Notes under the pieces: model-generated
The model's database searches: none
The model's input: the letters and a program-made list of their open reading frames with translations, nothing else
Told to the model about the DNA's origin: nothing
Translations under genes and position numbers: made by a program
Source of the DNA: Gammaproteobacteria bacterium
GTDB taxonomy: Bacteria > Pseudomonadota > Gammaproteobacteria > Arenicellales > Poriferihabitantaceae
Assembly: GCA_030432755.1 (NCBI GenBank)
Contig: JAUILZ010000003.1
Coordinates: forward strand, 1-64,000
Reading direction: 5' to 3'
Length of the DNA stretch: 64,000 nucleotides
Part shown: one piece after another, positions 1 to 8,137 of the stretch
How the letters are laid out: each line of letters starts with the position of its first letter
Position numbering within the stretch: the first letter of the stretch is position 1

Positions 1-172
1 ACGTGATCATCCTGCTGGATCGGCAGGGTGCTTTACCACAGCGATCACCACCGGTGGCTGGTTGATATCGCAGCCAGTTGAGACACCCCTGACTGGACAC
101 CGGCTTTCGCGGGTATTTCGAGCAAAGTCATCCCAGCGAAAGCCGGGATCCATGTCAATCCCGCAGGGAGAA
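1..172. other. Window edge; no supported gene, one dispersed repeat
   Basis: No convincing gene. A plus-strand frame is open from base 3 to a TGA at 63-65 (last residues SPPVAG) and could be the tail of a gene cut by the window edge, but 20 codons are too few to support that. The rest holds one copy of the GAAA-loop repeat (130-158) and the region downstream of the lyase gene. Confidence 0.3.
130..158. repeat. Dispersed GAAA-loop palindromic repeat, copy 1
   Basis: Arms ATCCCAGC and GCCGGGAT (one mismatch) flank the tetraloop GAAA, followed by CCATGTCAA. The same unit recurs at 21545-21573 and 21586-21614, and in the opposite direction at 21648-21665. It sits between genes, as REP-like elements do. 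Function unknown. Confidence 0.7.
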
Positions 173-1033
173 TCAGTCGAGGAACGACGCCATCCAGCGA
201 TCGTAGTCAGCCTCGCGCGTCATCGCTGCCATCCACGCCTTGTCAGGGATTCCAGCCAGGTCCTTCGGTGCCGTGCCGTTCCTTAGCGCCTGCAGGGTGT
301 CGTGCACCGCGCGGTAGGCGGCCATGATCGGCTGGTGACCCTGGAGGCAGATGCGAACGCCGCAGGACGAGAGGTAATCCCTGTCCATGATCTCCGGACC
401 GGCGCCGCCAAGGATCAGCGGCAGTGTCGCGACTCTCGCTACCGCCTCGAGATCGGCCTTCGTCTTCACGGCGATGAGGAACAACGCGTCGACCCCGGTA
501 TCCTGGTAAGCGCGCACCCGCTCGATGGCGTCGTCCACGCCATGCACGGACACCGCGCTGGTGCGCGCCGCGATGACGAGATCCGGGTCCTGGCGACCGG
601 CTACCGCTGCCTGCATCTTGCCGAGCCCCTCCGCCTGCGAAACCAGGCGCGTCCTGCCGGCGCTGCCGAAGGGCCGCGGCAGTTCCGTGTCCTCGATGGA
701 CAGGCCGCTGACGCCTGCAGTTTCCAGTTCCTCCACCGTGCGTTTCACGTTGAGCGCGTTACCGTAGCCGTGATCCGCGTCGACCATGAGCGAGATGTCA
801 GCACCGCGGCAGATGCGATGTGCCTGGTCGGCGAATTCACTCAGGGTCAGGACGATATGATCAGGATCGCCCAGCACCGTGAGCGATGCCACCGAACCGG
901 CGAACATGCCGCATTCGAAGCCGAGGTCGATCGCGATACGCGCGGAGACCGGGTCGAACACGGAGGCCGGGTGGACGCAGGCGTCACCCGAGAGGATGGC
1001 GCGGAAACGGCGGCGGCGATCTGTCCAGTGCAT
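173..1033 (-). CDS. PEP mutase/isocitrate lyase superfamily enzyme, probable oxaloacetate decarboxylase
   Basis: A 286-residue single-domain alpha/beta-barrel enzyme of the isocitrate lyase/PEP mutase superfamily, which make or break C-C or C-P bonds next to a Mg-bound carboxylate. Visible marks are an Asp-rich metal loop VDADHGYGNALN (about 84-95) and SIEDTELP (112-119). The overall sequence resembles Pseudomonas-type oxaloacetate decarboxylase (EC 4.1.1.112), which yields pyruvate and CO2; the substrate assignment is inference. The chosen ATG lies 11 bases past the stop of the methionine synthase gene; a longer in-frame extension would run into that gene and was rejected. Probably cotranscribed with it. 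A second superfamily member lies at 31192-32052. Confidence 0.75.
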   Translation of the reverse strand: MHWTDRRRRFRAILSGDACVHPASVFDPVSARIAIDLGFECGMFAGSVASLTVLGDPDHIVLTLSEFADQAHRICRGADISLMVDADHGYGNALNVKRTVEELETAGVSGLSIEDTELPRPFGSAGRTRLVSQAEGLGKMQAAVAGRQDPDLVIAARTSAVSVHGVDDAIERVRAYQDTGVDALFLIAVKTKADLEAVARVATLPLILGGAGPEIMDRDYLSSCGVRICLQGHQPIMAAYRAVHDTLQALRNGTAPKDLAGIPDKAWMAAMTREADYDRWMASFLD

Positions 1034-1044
1034 ATGTTCTGTTC

Positions 1045-2061
1045 TCAGTTGGATTGGGAAGCGAGGCGCGCGCCGGCGCCGAGGGCCTCGAGCTTGCGCT
1101 GCGCGAGGTCGCGCGGCAGTGGCACCATGCCGCAGTTGGTACAGGGCATGATCTGTTCGCTGGCGATGTATTTGCCAGCCTCGCGGATGACCGCGGCGAC
1201 CTGCTCCGGGGTCTCCGCCTCGAAGCTGGCGACGTCGATGGCTCCCACCATCACCTGCTTGTCCGGCAGCAGGCCGATGAGCGACATCGGCACGCGGGAA
1301 TTGGCGCATTCCAGCGAGACCTGGTTGATCCTGCTGGCGTTGATGGCGGGGAAGATCTCCTCGTACTGGCGCCACTCCGAGCCCAGTGTCTCTTTCCAGT
1401 CGAGGTTCTGCTGGATGCCGTAGCCGTAGCAGATATGCACCGCCGTGCGGCATTTCAGCCCCTCCGCCGCCTTCTCCAGGGCGGCAATACCCCATTCGTT
1501 GACATCGCGCATGAAGACGTTGAACGCGGGCTCGTCGAACTGGATGACGTCGACACCCAGTGCCTCGAGTTCACGCGCCTCCTGGTTGAGCAATTCGGCG
1601 AAGGCCATGGCCATGTCCGCGCGGCGGCCATAGTGCGCATCGGCGATAGTGTCGCAGATGGTCATCGGTCCCGGCAGGGTGAACTTGAAACCGGCCTTCG
1701 TATGGCGGCGGCAGAATGCCACTTCCTCGCCATGGACGCTGCCCTGGCGCGATACCGGCCCGGTCACCGTGGGCACGTCGGCATCGTAGCGGTTGTCGCG
1801 AATGCCCATGGTGGTCATGCGCTCCCAGTCGATGCCGCTGACATGCTTGAGGAAGCCATGGACGAAATGCTCGCGGAACTGTTCGCCGTTGGTGACGATG
1901 TCTATCCCGGCAGCCTCCTCCTCGCTCATCCAGACCAGCGCGGCGTCGCGCTGGCCCTGTGCCAGTTCCTCGCCTTCCAGGCGCCAGGGCGCCCAGAGTT
2001 TCTCCGGCTGCGCGAGCCAGGATGGCTTCGGCAGGCTTCCCGCAATGGTGGTGGTGTACAT
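1045..2061 (-). CDS. Core-MetE type cobalamin-independent methionine synthase
   Basis: A 338-residue protein matching only the catalytic C-terminal half of MetE (full MetE is about 750 residues). It starts TIAGSLPKPSWLAQPE and keeps the zinc set: His209 and Cys211 in HICYGYG, Glu251 in SLECANS, and a Cys of PCTNCGM (307 or 310). It should methylate homocysteine in the cytoplasm. Short MetE forms of this kind include the folate-independent MesD type, whose partner MesX (DUF1852) is not in this window, so MesD is only a suggestion. Start ATG chosen because family members begin right at this point. An 8-bp inverted repeat lies 14-42 bases upstream. Confidence 0.8.
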   Translation of the reverse strand: MYTTTIAGSLPKPSWLAQPEKLWAPWRLEGEELAQGQRDAALVWMSEEEAAGIDIVTNGEQFREHFVHGFLKHVSGIDWERMTTMGIRDNRYDADVPTVTGPVSRQGSVHGEEVAFCRRHTKAGFKFTLPGPMTICDTIADAHYGRRADMAMAFAELLNQEARELEALGVDVIQFDEPAFNVFMRDVNEWGIAALEKAAEGLKCRTAVHICYGYGIQQNLDWKETLGSEWRQYEEIFPAINASRINQVSLECANSRVPMSLIGLLPDKQVMVGAIDVASFEAETPEQVAAVIREAGKYIASEQIMPCTNCGMVPLPRDLAQRKLEALGAGARLASQSN

Positions 2062-2074
2062 GTTATGTCTTAAA

Positions 2075-2103
2075 CGGTATACGGCGGACCGGCCAGTATA
2101 CCG
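2075..2103. promoter_or_regulatory. Perfect 8-bp inverted repeat between znuA and the methionine synthase gene
   Basis: CGGTATAC and GTATACCG separated by 13 bases, lying between the znuA stop (2108) and the methionine synthase start (2061), both on the minus strand. It could be an operator for the downstream gene or a znuA terminator stem; only a short TTT follows it on the minus strand, so a strong intrinsic terminator is unlikely. Confidence 0.5.
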
Positions 2104-2107
2104 GACT

Positions 2108-3097
2108 TCAACTGCCGCCCCCGGAAAGACATCCGGCAAGAGATTCACCCATGGCGCGCATCAACTGGAACCATAGCGTCGGACCCGTTTCGAGCCCGAC
2201 CCCCAGCGGGTCGAGGATGCCGGTGCGCGCGCCGCTGCCTTCGCGGATCACGGCCAGCGCACGTGGTTCGAACTGGGGTTCCGCAAACACGCAGAGCACA
2301 TTGTCCGATTGCACCAGGGCGCGCAGCCCGGAAAGCCGCCTGGCGCCGGGCACGCGCACGGGATTGAGCGTCACCGCGGCCGCCTGGTTGAGGCCGTACT
2401 CCTCGACGAAGTAGCGGTAAGCGTCGTGGAACACGATAAACGGCAGCTCGCGCACACCGGCGATCCTGGCGTCGATCTCGTTCCGCAAATCTTCGATTTC
2501 GCCGCGCAGATGCGCGCCGTTGTCGCGGTACCGCGCCGCGTTGTCGACGTCCGATACCACGAGCCAGTCGACGAGACGATCAACGATGGCAAGAGCGTTT
2601 TCGCTGCTGAGCCAGAGATGGGGATCTACCGCCGCACCCTCCCCCGCACCGTGATCGTGGCCGTGGTCATGGCCATGGTCATCGTCCTGCCCGTGATCGT
2701 GAGCGTGATTTTCCCCTTCCCCTTCTCCACCTCCAGGCGGCAGAAGATGAAGGCCATCCTCGAGGGTAAGCGTGATCACTTGTTCCGCAGGCAGTTGCCC
2801 GATCGCCCGCACCAGCCCGGCTTCAAGACCCGGGCCGCTCCACAGGACCAGGTCGGCGCCCGCCATGTCGCGCAGGGTGGAAGGCGCGAGACCGCCTTCA
2901 TGGGGGGAATGCCCAGCGGGCAACAACAGCGCGACCGGCGCGACATCCGCCATCACCGCGCTGGCGAGGGAATGCAGGGGCGGAATGGACGCCGCTATAC
3001 GGGGTGCATCAGCGCGGACGCTTCCGGCACCAAGGGAGAAAAGTGCGAAGGCAAGCGCCACGAGCCCGCGACGGACTATCAGGCAAGGCAATTTCAT
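2108..3097 (-). CDS. znuA: Zinc ABC transporter substrate-binding protein ZnuA
   Basis: Periplasmic zinc-binding lipocalin-independent receptor of the cluster A-I family that delivers Zn(II) to ZnuBC; 329 residues. It has an N-terminal signal sequence (about 1-29), candidate metal histidines in AGHSPHEG (63, 66), DPHLW (160) and FHDAYRYF, and the charged His-rich loop expected for zinc receptors (about 130-150, HAHDHG then repeated HGHD). ATG at 3097 was chosen because it gives a compact signal peptide; an in-frame GTG at 3106 is the alternative. Divergent from zur with a Zur box in the 62-base gap, so zinc-repressed expression is expected. Confidence 0.93.
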   Translation of the reverse strand: MKLPCLIVRRGLVALAFALFSLGAGSVRADAPRIAASIPPLHSLASAVMADVAPVALLLPAGHSPHEGGLAPSTLRDMAGADLVLWSGPGLEAGLVRAIGQLPAEQVITLTLEDGLHLLPPGGGEGEGENHAHDHGQDDDHGHDHGHDHGAGEGAAVDPHLWLSSENALAIVDRLVDWLVVSDVDNAARYRDNGAHLRGEIEDLRNEIDARIAGVRELPFIVFHDAYRYFVEEYGLNQAAAVTLNPVRVPGARRLSGLRALVQSDNVLCVFAEPQFEPRALAVIREGSGARTGILDPLGVGLETGPTLWFQLMRAMGESLAGCLSGGGS

Positions 3098-3117
3098 GGG
3101 AGACACTGTAACTTTTT

Positions 3118-3132
3118 TGTTATATTATAACA
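3118..3132. promoter_or_regulatory. Zur box in the znuA/zur divergent promoter
   Basis: TGTTATA-T-TATAACA is a perfect palindrome about an odd centre and matches the core of the gammaproteobacterial Zur consensus (AAATGTTATANTATAACATTT). It is placed to control znuA leftward and zur-znuC-znuB rightward. Confidence 0.88.
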
Positions 3133-3159
3133 TTTAAAATCAATCCAGGACTCCCGCAA

Positions 3160-3669
3160 ATGTCCCGATCCCAGGCGCCCGCCTCGTTCGTTCCCGAACA
3201 CGATCACCAGCGCTGCATCCACGATGCGATCGATACCGCGCAAGCCCTCTGCGAGCGCGAAGGGCTGCGGTTCACCGGTCTGCGGAAGCGCGTGCTGGAA
3301 CTGGTCTGGGCCAACCACGAACCGGTCTCCGCTTACGACCTGCTGAAGGAACTGCGACGCGAAAAGGAAAACGCGGAGCCACCCACGGTTTATCGCGCGC
3401 TGGATTTCCTGCAGCAGATCAACCTGGTGCATCGGATCGAGTCGCGCAATGCCTATGTCGGCTGCGAACAGCCTGGAGAGTCCCACGTCTCCCGATTCAT
3501 GATCTGCAGCCGTTGCAACAAGGTGGCCGAACTGGTGGACGAGGGCCGGATTCACGATGCGATCGCGGAGGAAGCGGCGCGCACCGGCTTCCGGGTGGAA
3601 TCGGAAACAGTGGAAATTCTCGGCATCTGCCGCACATGTCAGTCGAAGCGCCAGCCATCGCGGGCATGA
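3160..3669 (+). CDS. zur: Zinc uptake regulator Zur (Fur family)
   Basis: A 169-residue Fur-family repressor that binds DNA when loaded with zinc. The N-terminal winged helix covers roughly residues 20-95 (LRFTGLRKRVLELV, then PTVYRALDFL), and the C-terminal dimer domain carries two zinc-type CxxC pairs, CSRC and CRTC. It heads zur-znuC-znuB and is divergent from znuA. The Zur box 28 bases upstream of its start implies autoregulation. Its stop overlaps the znuC start as ATGA, so the two are translationally coupled. Zur rather than Fur is supported by context and operator. Confidence 0.92.
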   Translation: MSRSQAPASFVPEHDHQRCIHDAIDTAQALCEREGLRFTGLRKRVLELVWANHEPVSAYDLLKELRREKENAEPPTVYRALDFLQQINLVHRIESRNAYVGCEQPGESHVSRFMICSRCNKVAELVDEGRIHDAIAEEAARTGFRVESETVEILGICRTCQSKRQPSRA

Positions 3670-4442
3670 CCGGCGATGCACTGCTGTCCCTGCGTGACGT
3701 GCATGTCACGCGCGGCGGTCGTTCCATCCTCAAGGACATCAGCCTCGATCTCGCCGCCGGCGAGATCATCACCGTGATCGGCCCCAACGGCGCCGGCAAG
3801 AGCACGCTGATCAAGGCCGCCCTCGGCATCATCGATCCGGACAGTGGCACCGTGACACGCCATGGCGACCCCGTGATCGGCTACGTGCCCCAGTCCATCG
3901 CCCTCGACCCCACCCTTCCGCTGACGGTGCGCCGCTTCCTGGCCCTCGCGGGCGAAGGCAATGAACGCGCCTGGAAATCCGCGCTCGACCGCGTTGGCGC
4001 GGGCCCCTTGCTGGAGGCGTCGATGCATGACATCTCGGGTGGCGAGATGCGACGCGTGCTGCTTGCACGGGCGCTCCTTCGTAATCCCGCGGTGTTGATC
4101 CTCGATGAGCCCACCGCGGGGGTAGACATCACCGGCCAGGGAGCGCTCTACCGGCTGATCCAGGAGATACGCACGGACCTGCACTGCGCGGTGCTGCTCG
4201 TCTCCCACGACCTGCACGTGGTCATGGCGGCCACCGATCGCGTGCTCTGCCTCAACCAGCATGTCTGCTGCTCCGGCGCGCCCGACCAGATTCGCGAACA
4301 CCCGGAATATCTCGCCATCTTCGGTCGCCAGGCCAGCGCCGAAATCGGCATCTACCGACACCACCACGATCACCACCATGATCTGCATGGCGATGTCTGC
4401 GAGCACGACCACCTGCCGGAGTCGCACTCTCACCATGGATGA
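3666..4442 (+). CDS. znuC: Zinc ABC transporter ATP-binding protein ZnuC
   Basis: A 258-residue cytoplasmic ATPase that powers zinc import with ZnuB. It shows Walker A GPNGAGKS (about 39-46), signature SGGEMRR, Walker B VLILDEPT and the H-loop LLVSHD. The C-terminus is unusually His-rich (YRHHHDHHHD and more), as in several zinc ATPases, and may bind metal. Start ATG at 3666 overlaps the zur stop as ATGA; an in-frame ATG at 3636 would give 10 more residues. It overlaps znuB by 8 bases. Confidence 0.92.
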   Translation: MTGDALLSLRDVHVTRGGRSILKDISLDLAAGEIITVIGPNGAGKSTLIKAALGIIDPDSGTVTRHGDPVIGYVPQSIALDPTLPLTVRRFLALAGEGNERAWKSALDRVGAGPLLEASMHDISGGEMRRVLLARALLRNPAVLILDEPTAGVDITGQGALYRLIQEIRTDLHCAVLLVSHDLHVVMAATDRVLCLNQHVCCSGAPDQIREHPEYLAIFGRQASAEIGIYRHHHDHHHDLHGDVCEHDHLPESHSHHG

Positions 4443-5232
4443 GTTTCTGCTGCGTGCGCTGGCAGGCGGACTGCTCGTGGCGGCGATTTCCGCGCCGCTC
4501 GGCTGCCTGGTGGTCTGGCAACGGATGGCCTGGTTCGGTTCCACCCTTTCCCATGCCGCCCTGCTGGGTATTGCCCTCGGCTTCCTGCTCGGTCTCGACC
4601 TCAAGCTATCCATCCTGCTCATGTCCGTTGCGATGACCGTGCTGCTATTGCTCATGCAGCGCTTCCCGGACATCGGCAGCGATACCGTGCTCGGTATCCT
4701 CGCCCACGGCTCCCTCGCCATAGGACTGATCGCGATCAGCCTCATCCCCTCACTCCGGATTGACCTGATGGCCTACCTGTTCGGCGACATCCTCACCATC
4801 ACCTGGTCGGATATCGGATGGATTCTCGCCGGCAGCGTCGTTGTCATGGTCACCCTGGCGCGCATCTGGAATCCGTTGCTGTCCAGCATCGTCCACGCAG
4901 ACCTCGCGTCAGTGGACGGCCATCAGCGCGGCCGGCTCCAGTTCGTGTTCCTGATGTTACTGAGCGTGGCGGTGGCCGTGTCCATGCAGGTGGTCGGCCT
5001 GTTGCTGGTGGTCTCCCTGCTGGTGATTCCCGCGGCCACCGCGCGGGGCTACGCAACTTCGCCGGAACGCATGGTCTTCCTTGCGCTACTGGTGGCGGTG
5101 GTTTCAGTGGTTCTCGGCCTCGTCGTTTCCTACCTGCTGGACACGCCTACCGGCCCGTCAATCGTCGCCGCGTCCACGCTGCTCTTTGCCCTCGCCACCA
5201 TCTCGCGCACGCTTCGCCAGGGTACTGCCTGA
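4435..5232 (+). CDS. znuB: Zinc ABC transporter permease ZnuB
   Basis: A 265-residue inner-membrane protein of the ABC-3 permease family with about eight hydrophobic segments. It has the family features SHAALLGIALG near residue 38 and the conserved VVGLLLVVSLLVIPAA stretch. It forms the zinc channel with ZnuC. The start ATG lies inside the end of znuC (8-base overlap), and the gene ends the zinc operon. Confidence 0.92.
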   Translation: MDEFLLRALAGGLLVAAISAPLGCLVVWQRMAWFGSTLSHAALLGIALGFLLGLDLKLSILLMSVAMTVLLLLMQRFPDIGSDTVLGILAHGSLAIGLIAISLIPSLRIDLMAYLFGDILTITWSDIGWILAGSVVVMVTLARIWNPLLSSIVHADLASVDGHQRGRLQFVFLMLLSVAVAVSMQVVGLLLVVSLLVIPAATARGYATSPERMVFLALLVAVVSVVLGLVVSYLLDTPTGPSIVAASTLLFALATISRTLRQGTA

Positions 5233-5238
5233 CAGTTT

Positions 5239-5832
5239 CTAGTCGTCGCGCCGGACCAGCTTCCAACCGCTAAACATCGGACGCACAAGGTTTTCGCGTT
5301 TCCAGAACTGGTAGAACAGGATCGCGGCGACATGGAGGCCAACCAGGACCAGGATGACCGTGGAACACTGCTGGTGGATGCTGCCCAGGCTGGAACGAAC
5401 CCCCGACGACACCAGTCCCGCCAATGGCCCCTCCGTGAACAGTCCGTCATCCTCGGAGAAGAGCCCGGTGATGACCTGCACCGCCAGGGCCAGTAGCATC
5501 GCGATCACCGATAACGCCCCCAGTGGATTGTGTCCGGCGACACCGCTCGGCTTCCGCCGCAGCACGCCGCCCAGGTAGGCACGCAGTGAAGCGGGAGAGA
5601 TCCTGAACGAGCCAAACCGCACGGGTGGCGGGCCAAAGAAACCCCAGGCAACGCGCAGCAGGATCAGCGTACCCGTCAGGTAGCCCAGGTACATGTGATA
5701 TTCGATGGTATCGAAGTCCCTGTACTCTCCCAGCAACCAGCCGGCGGTCACGCTCAGGACCAGCAACCAGTGCCAGATGCGGATCAGCGGATCCCAGACC
5801 TTGCGAAGTTCATAGCCGGATTCGGAAGTCAT
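5239..5832 (-). CDS. Cytochrome b561, bacterial type
   Basis: A 197-residue membrane cytochrome of the Ni/Fe-hydrogenase b-type/b561 family with four hydrophobic helices. Heme-ligand histidines are visible in WDPLIRIWHW, YHMYLGYLTG, GHNPLGALS and VGLHVAAILF. It should pass electrons from the quinone pool to a soluble c-type cytochrome. It lies downstream of cytochrome c' on the same strand, a common pairing that suggests the two are partners. The gap between them holds a strong hairpin (5911-5936). Confidence 0.85.
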   Translation of the reverse strand: MTSESGYELRKVWDPLIRIWHWLLVLSVTAGWLLGEYRDFDTIEYHMYLGYLTGTLILLRVAWGFFGPPPVRFGSFRISPASLRAYLGGVLRRKPSGVAGHNPLGALSVIAMLLALAVQVITGLFSEDDGLFTEGPLAGLVSSGVRSSLGSIHQQCSTVILVLVGLHVAAILFYQFWKRENLVRPMFSGWKLVRRDD

Positions 5833-5910
5833 GGCGAAAGTGATAAAGGGGTGTTATCCATCCCATTCTAAGGGAATCGATTTTGCTTCGCCGTTGGAAC
5901 AGGCGCAGAA

Positions 5911-5936
5911 AGGCCAGCCCGAAACCGGGCTGGCCT
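5911..5936 (-). terminator. Strong hairpin between cytochrome c' and cytochrome b561
   Basis: Eleven-base arms AGGCCAGCCCG and CGGGCTGGCCT pair around an AAAC loop. It is downstream of the cytochrome c' stop and upstream of the b561 start. No clear T-run follows on the minus strand, so it may limit or stabilise the transcript rather than end it. Confidence 0.55.
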
Positions 5937-5981
5937 GGATCGACGATTCGAACCGGCCCGGAATCGGCCGGCTATCCGGTA

Positions 5982-6467
5982 CTAGAAATCCTTGGCGCGA
6001 AAATCGTCGTGACAACCCTTGCAGGCCTGTCCGATATCACCCACCGCGCCCTTGAGGGCATCCAGTCCGTCACCGGCGACCAGGGTGGCGGCAAGGGCGG
6101 CATCCTTCATCGCCTGGGACTTGTCGCCGATGTCGGAGCCCTCCTCCCAGATGTTCGGCTGCGCCCGGGTATCGCCCTCGCGAGACTCGTTGTCGGATTC
6201 CGGCGGCCACATCCGCGCCATGCTGAGGTTCACCACCGCGTTCAGGTTTTCCGCCAGGTTTGCCGCCAACGCGGCATCGTAGTCTATGTCGCCCTTGGCC
6301 ATGCCGAAGAGCGGACCGGCATAGTGGCTGTGCAACTGCATCAGGCCGCGGCGCGCCTTGATCGCGCTGTCGATGGCGTCGTCGTCTGCGTAGGTTGGCG
6401 GGATCATGGTCAGCGCCGCGCCCGTAAACAGGCTGGTCAGTGAGAATACTTTCAACACCTTGTTCAT
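5982..6467 (-). CDS. Cytochrome c' (cytochrome c prime family)
   Basis: A 161-residue periplasmic four-helix c-type cytochrome. It has a signal peptide (about 1-26, ending near PTYADDD) and a C-terminal heme site CKGCH at about 149-153, where the family carries it. Cytochromes c' bind NO and protect against nitrosative stress. ATG 6467 was chosen because CAGGAG lies just upstream; a longer N-terminus would lack a signal-like start. It pairs with the downstream b561 gene and is divergent from the LysR regulator, a natural candidate controller. Confidence 0.86.
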   Translation of the reverse strand: MNKVLKVFSLTSLFTGAALTMIPPTYADDDAIDSAIKARRGLMQLHSHYAGPLFGMAKGDIDYDAALAANLAENLNAVVNLSMARMWPPESDNESREGDTRAQPNIWEEGSDIGDKSQAMKDAALAATLVAGDGLDALKGAVGDIGQACKGCHDDFRAKDF

Positions 6468-6550
6468 TCTGTTGGCTCCTGAGGTTTGAAGATGGTCGTT
6501 ACGACGGCATGCCTTTAACCTTAGCATACTGTAAGATTACATCAAGATAT

Positions 6551-7450
6551 GTGATTTTGCATAAAGACAGGGCGATTTTGCACACCACGGCCATCGACTG
6601 GGACGACCTGCGTTACGTGCTCAAGGTCGCGCAACTGGGCTCCATCGCCGATGCCGCCCAGGCGCTGAAAGTGAACCGGACCACGGTGCTCCGGCGCATC
6701 AAACGCTTCGAGGAACAACTCGACCACCAGATCTTCGATCGCCACGGTTCAGGCTATGCGCTGGCGCCAGGAGCGGAGGAACTGTTGTCCGCTGCCATGG
6801 CGGTGGAGAAAACCATCGATGACCTGCATCGGCAGATCCTCGGCAAGACGGTGCGGCTGCAGGGCAACCTGTCAGTAACCACTACCGACGCCCTGTTCAG
6901 CGCGATCCTCGCGCCGCAACTGCGCTCGTTCCGGGACAAACATCCGGGGATCCGCCTGGAACTCGTGGTATCGAGCCAGCGTCTGAGCCTGACCCGGCGC
7001 GATGCTGACGTCGCGATTCGCGCGGGCATGGAGCCGCCACCACATCTCGAATGCCATCGGCTGTGCAGTCTGGAATTCGGCATCTTCGGCAGCCCACGCT
7101 ACCTGCGCCGGCATCGCGACCTCGAACTCGCGGCGCATCACTGGCTCGGCGTCGACTCCCCCATACTGGAAGCACCGCCCGGACGCTGGATCACCGAAAA
7201 CATTCCGCCGGAACGGATAGGATTGACCGCTGATTCTTTCCTCGCGCTTCGTACCGCGGCGGAGGACGGCCTCGGACTGGCGCTGCTACCGATCGCCCTG
7301 GTGGATCGCAGGACACGGCTGGAGCAGGTGTTCCCCGGGGAACCCGGCATCCGCAACAATCTCTGGCTGATCACCCATCCCGACCTCGCGCGCTCGGCGC
7401 GGGTGCATGCCTTCATCACCCACATGCTCGAGCACTGCGGACCCGCTTGA
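6551..7450 (+). CDS. LysR-family transcriptional regulator
   Basis: A 299-residue LysR-type regulator. The winged helix-turn-helix is at about residues 12-70 (LRYVLKVAQLGSIADAAQAL, then NRTTVLRRIKRFE), followed by an effector-binding domain (LQGNLSVTTTDALF onward). GTG 6551 gives the usual family length; a TTG at 6578 is the alternative. It is transcribed away from cytochrome c'; the shared gap contains TTAGCATACTGTAA, a T-N11-A-like site that could be its operator. Target and inducer are not visible. Confidence 0.85.
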   Translation: MILHKDRAILHTTAIDWDDLRYVLKVAQLGSIADAAQALKVNRTTVLRRIKRFEEQLDHQIFDRHGSGYALAPGAEELLSAAMAVEKTIDDLHRQILGKTVRLQGNLSVTTTDALFSAILAPQLRSFRDKHPGIRLELVVSSQRLSLTRRDADVAIRAGMEPPPHLECHRLCSLEFGIFGSPRYLRRHRDLELAAHHWLGVDSPILEAPPGRWITENIPPERIGLTADSFLALRTAAEDGLGLALLPIALVDRRTRLEQVFPGEPGIRNNLWLITHPDLARSARVHAFITHMLEHCGPA

Positions 7451-7501
7451 TCAGCAACGCGGCGACACGCGCCGGTCCGGCCACCCTGCAATCCTGGATC
7501 A

Positions 7502-8029
7502 TCAGCCGGACCCCGATGAACCGCTGGATCCGCTCGAACCATTTCCGCCGCTCGAGCCACTCGAACCTGCACCGGAACTGCCCCCTCCCCCGCCCGGGCC
7601 GCTGCTACCGCTACTGCCGCTACTGCCGGAAGTACCCCGATTCACGCTGACCGAATCCGCCGTGGCGGTACTGCCGGAGATACGAATATTGCGCAATTCC
7701 ACGGTTTGCGAATCCGGCACCGTGACGGAGAGACTGGCGGTGGTACCTCCCGACAGAAAGCCCACCGTCTGGTTACCGGCAGGCACGTTGGCGAGACTGA
7801 AACGCCCACTGCCGTCCGTGCGGGTGGTCTGCCCGCCAGCGCCCACGGTGATGCCGTCGACACCCCCCGGCTGATCGGTCGAGACCACGTTGCCGTTGAT
7901 GAGCCCCTTGCCGGTGGCAACGATTCCGCTACCTGAGGACGTAGAGGAACCGCCACAGCCGGCGAGTCCTCCCAGCATGCCGCCATAGAGGGCCAGCCAC
8001 CTGAGTATCAGTGTTCGTCTGTCGGGCAT
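7502..8029 (-). CDS. Lipoprotein with carboxypeptidase-regulatory-like domain and Ser-Gly repeat tail
   Basis: A 175-residue predicted lipoprotein. Lipobox LAGC is at about 22-25, followed by a short beta-sandwich-like domain (about 40-125, with LINGNVVSTD and GRFSLANVPAGN, as in carboxypeptidase regulatory-like domains). The C-terminal 40 or so residues are almost only Ser and Gly, in SSG repeats. It lies downstream of a second SSG-repeat lipoprotein on the same strand and near an O-heptosyltransferase. The tail could be a glycosylated stalk; that is inference. No strong Shine-Dalgarno is seen. Confidence 0.75.
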   Translation of the reverse strand: MPDRRTLILRWLALYGGMLGGLAGCGGSSTSSGSGIVATGKGLINGNVVSTDQPGGVDGITVGAGGQTTRTDGSGRFSLANVPAGNQTVGFLSGGTTASLSVTVPDSQTVELRNIRISGSTATADSVSVNRGTSGSSGSSGSSGPGGGGGSSGAGSSGSSGGNGSSGSSGSSGSG

Positions 8030-8137
8030 ACGTGGCGCCGGTCGGGGTCAGGAAAACAGATCATGGCAAAGTGGCGGGGCGACCTTGCGCCCCGCCACGA
8101 CGTGGTTCGACATGCCTTCGGGTTACGAGTTCCCCGG

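Noticed and set aside
1034..1495. Upstream extension of the PEP-mutase-family gene
   Set aside because: The open frame continues into the methionine synthase gene; the added residues match no family and the real protein starts at 1033.
5940..5985. Minus-strand GGTTCGAATC, like a tRNA T-loop
   Set aside because: The flanking bases do not form a T stem, and no acceptor or anticodon arm can be drawn.
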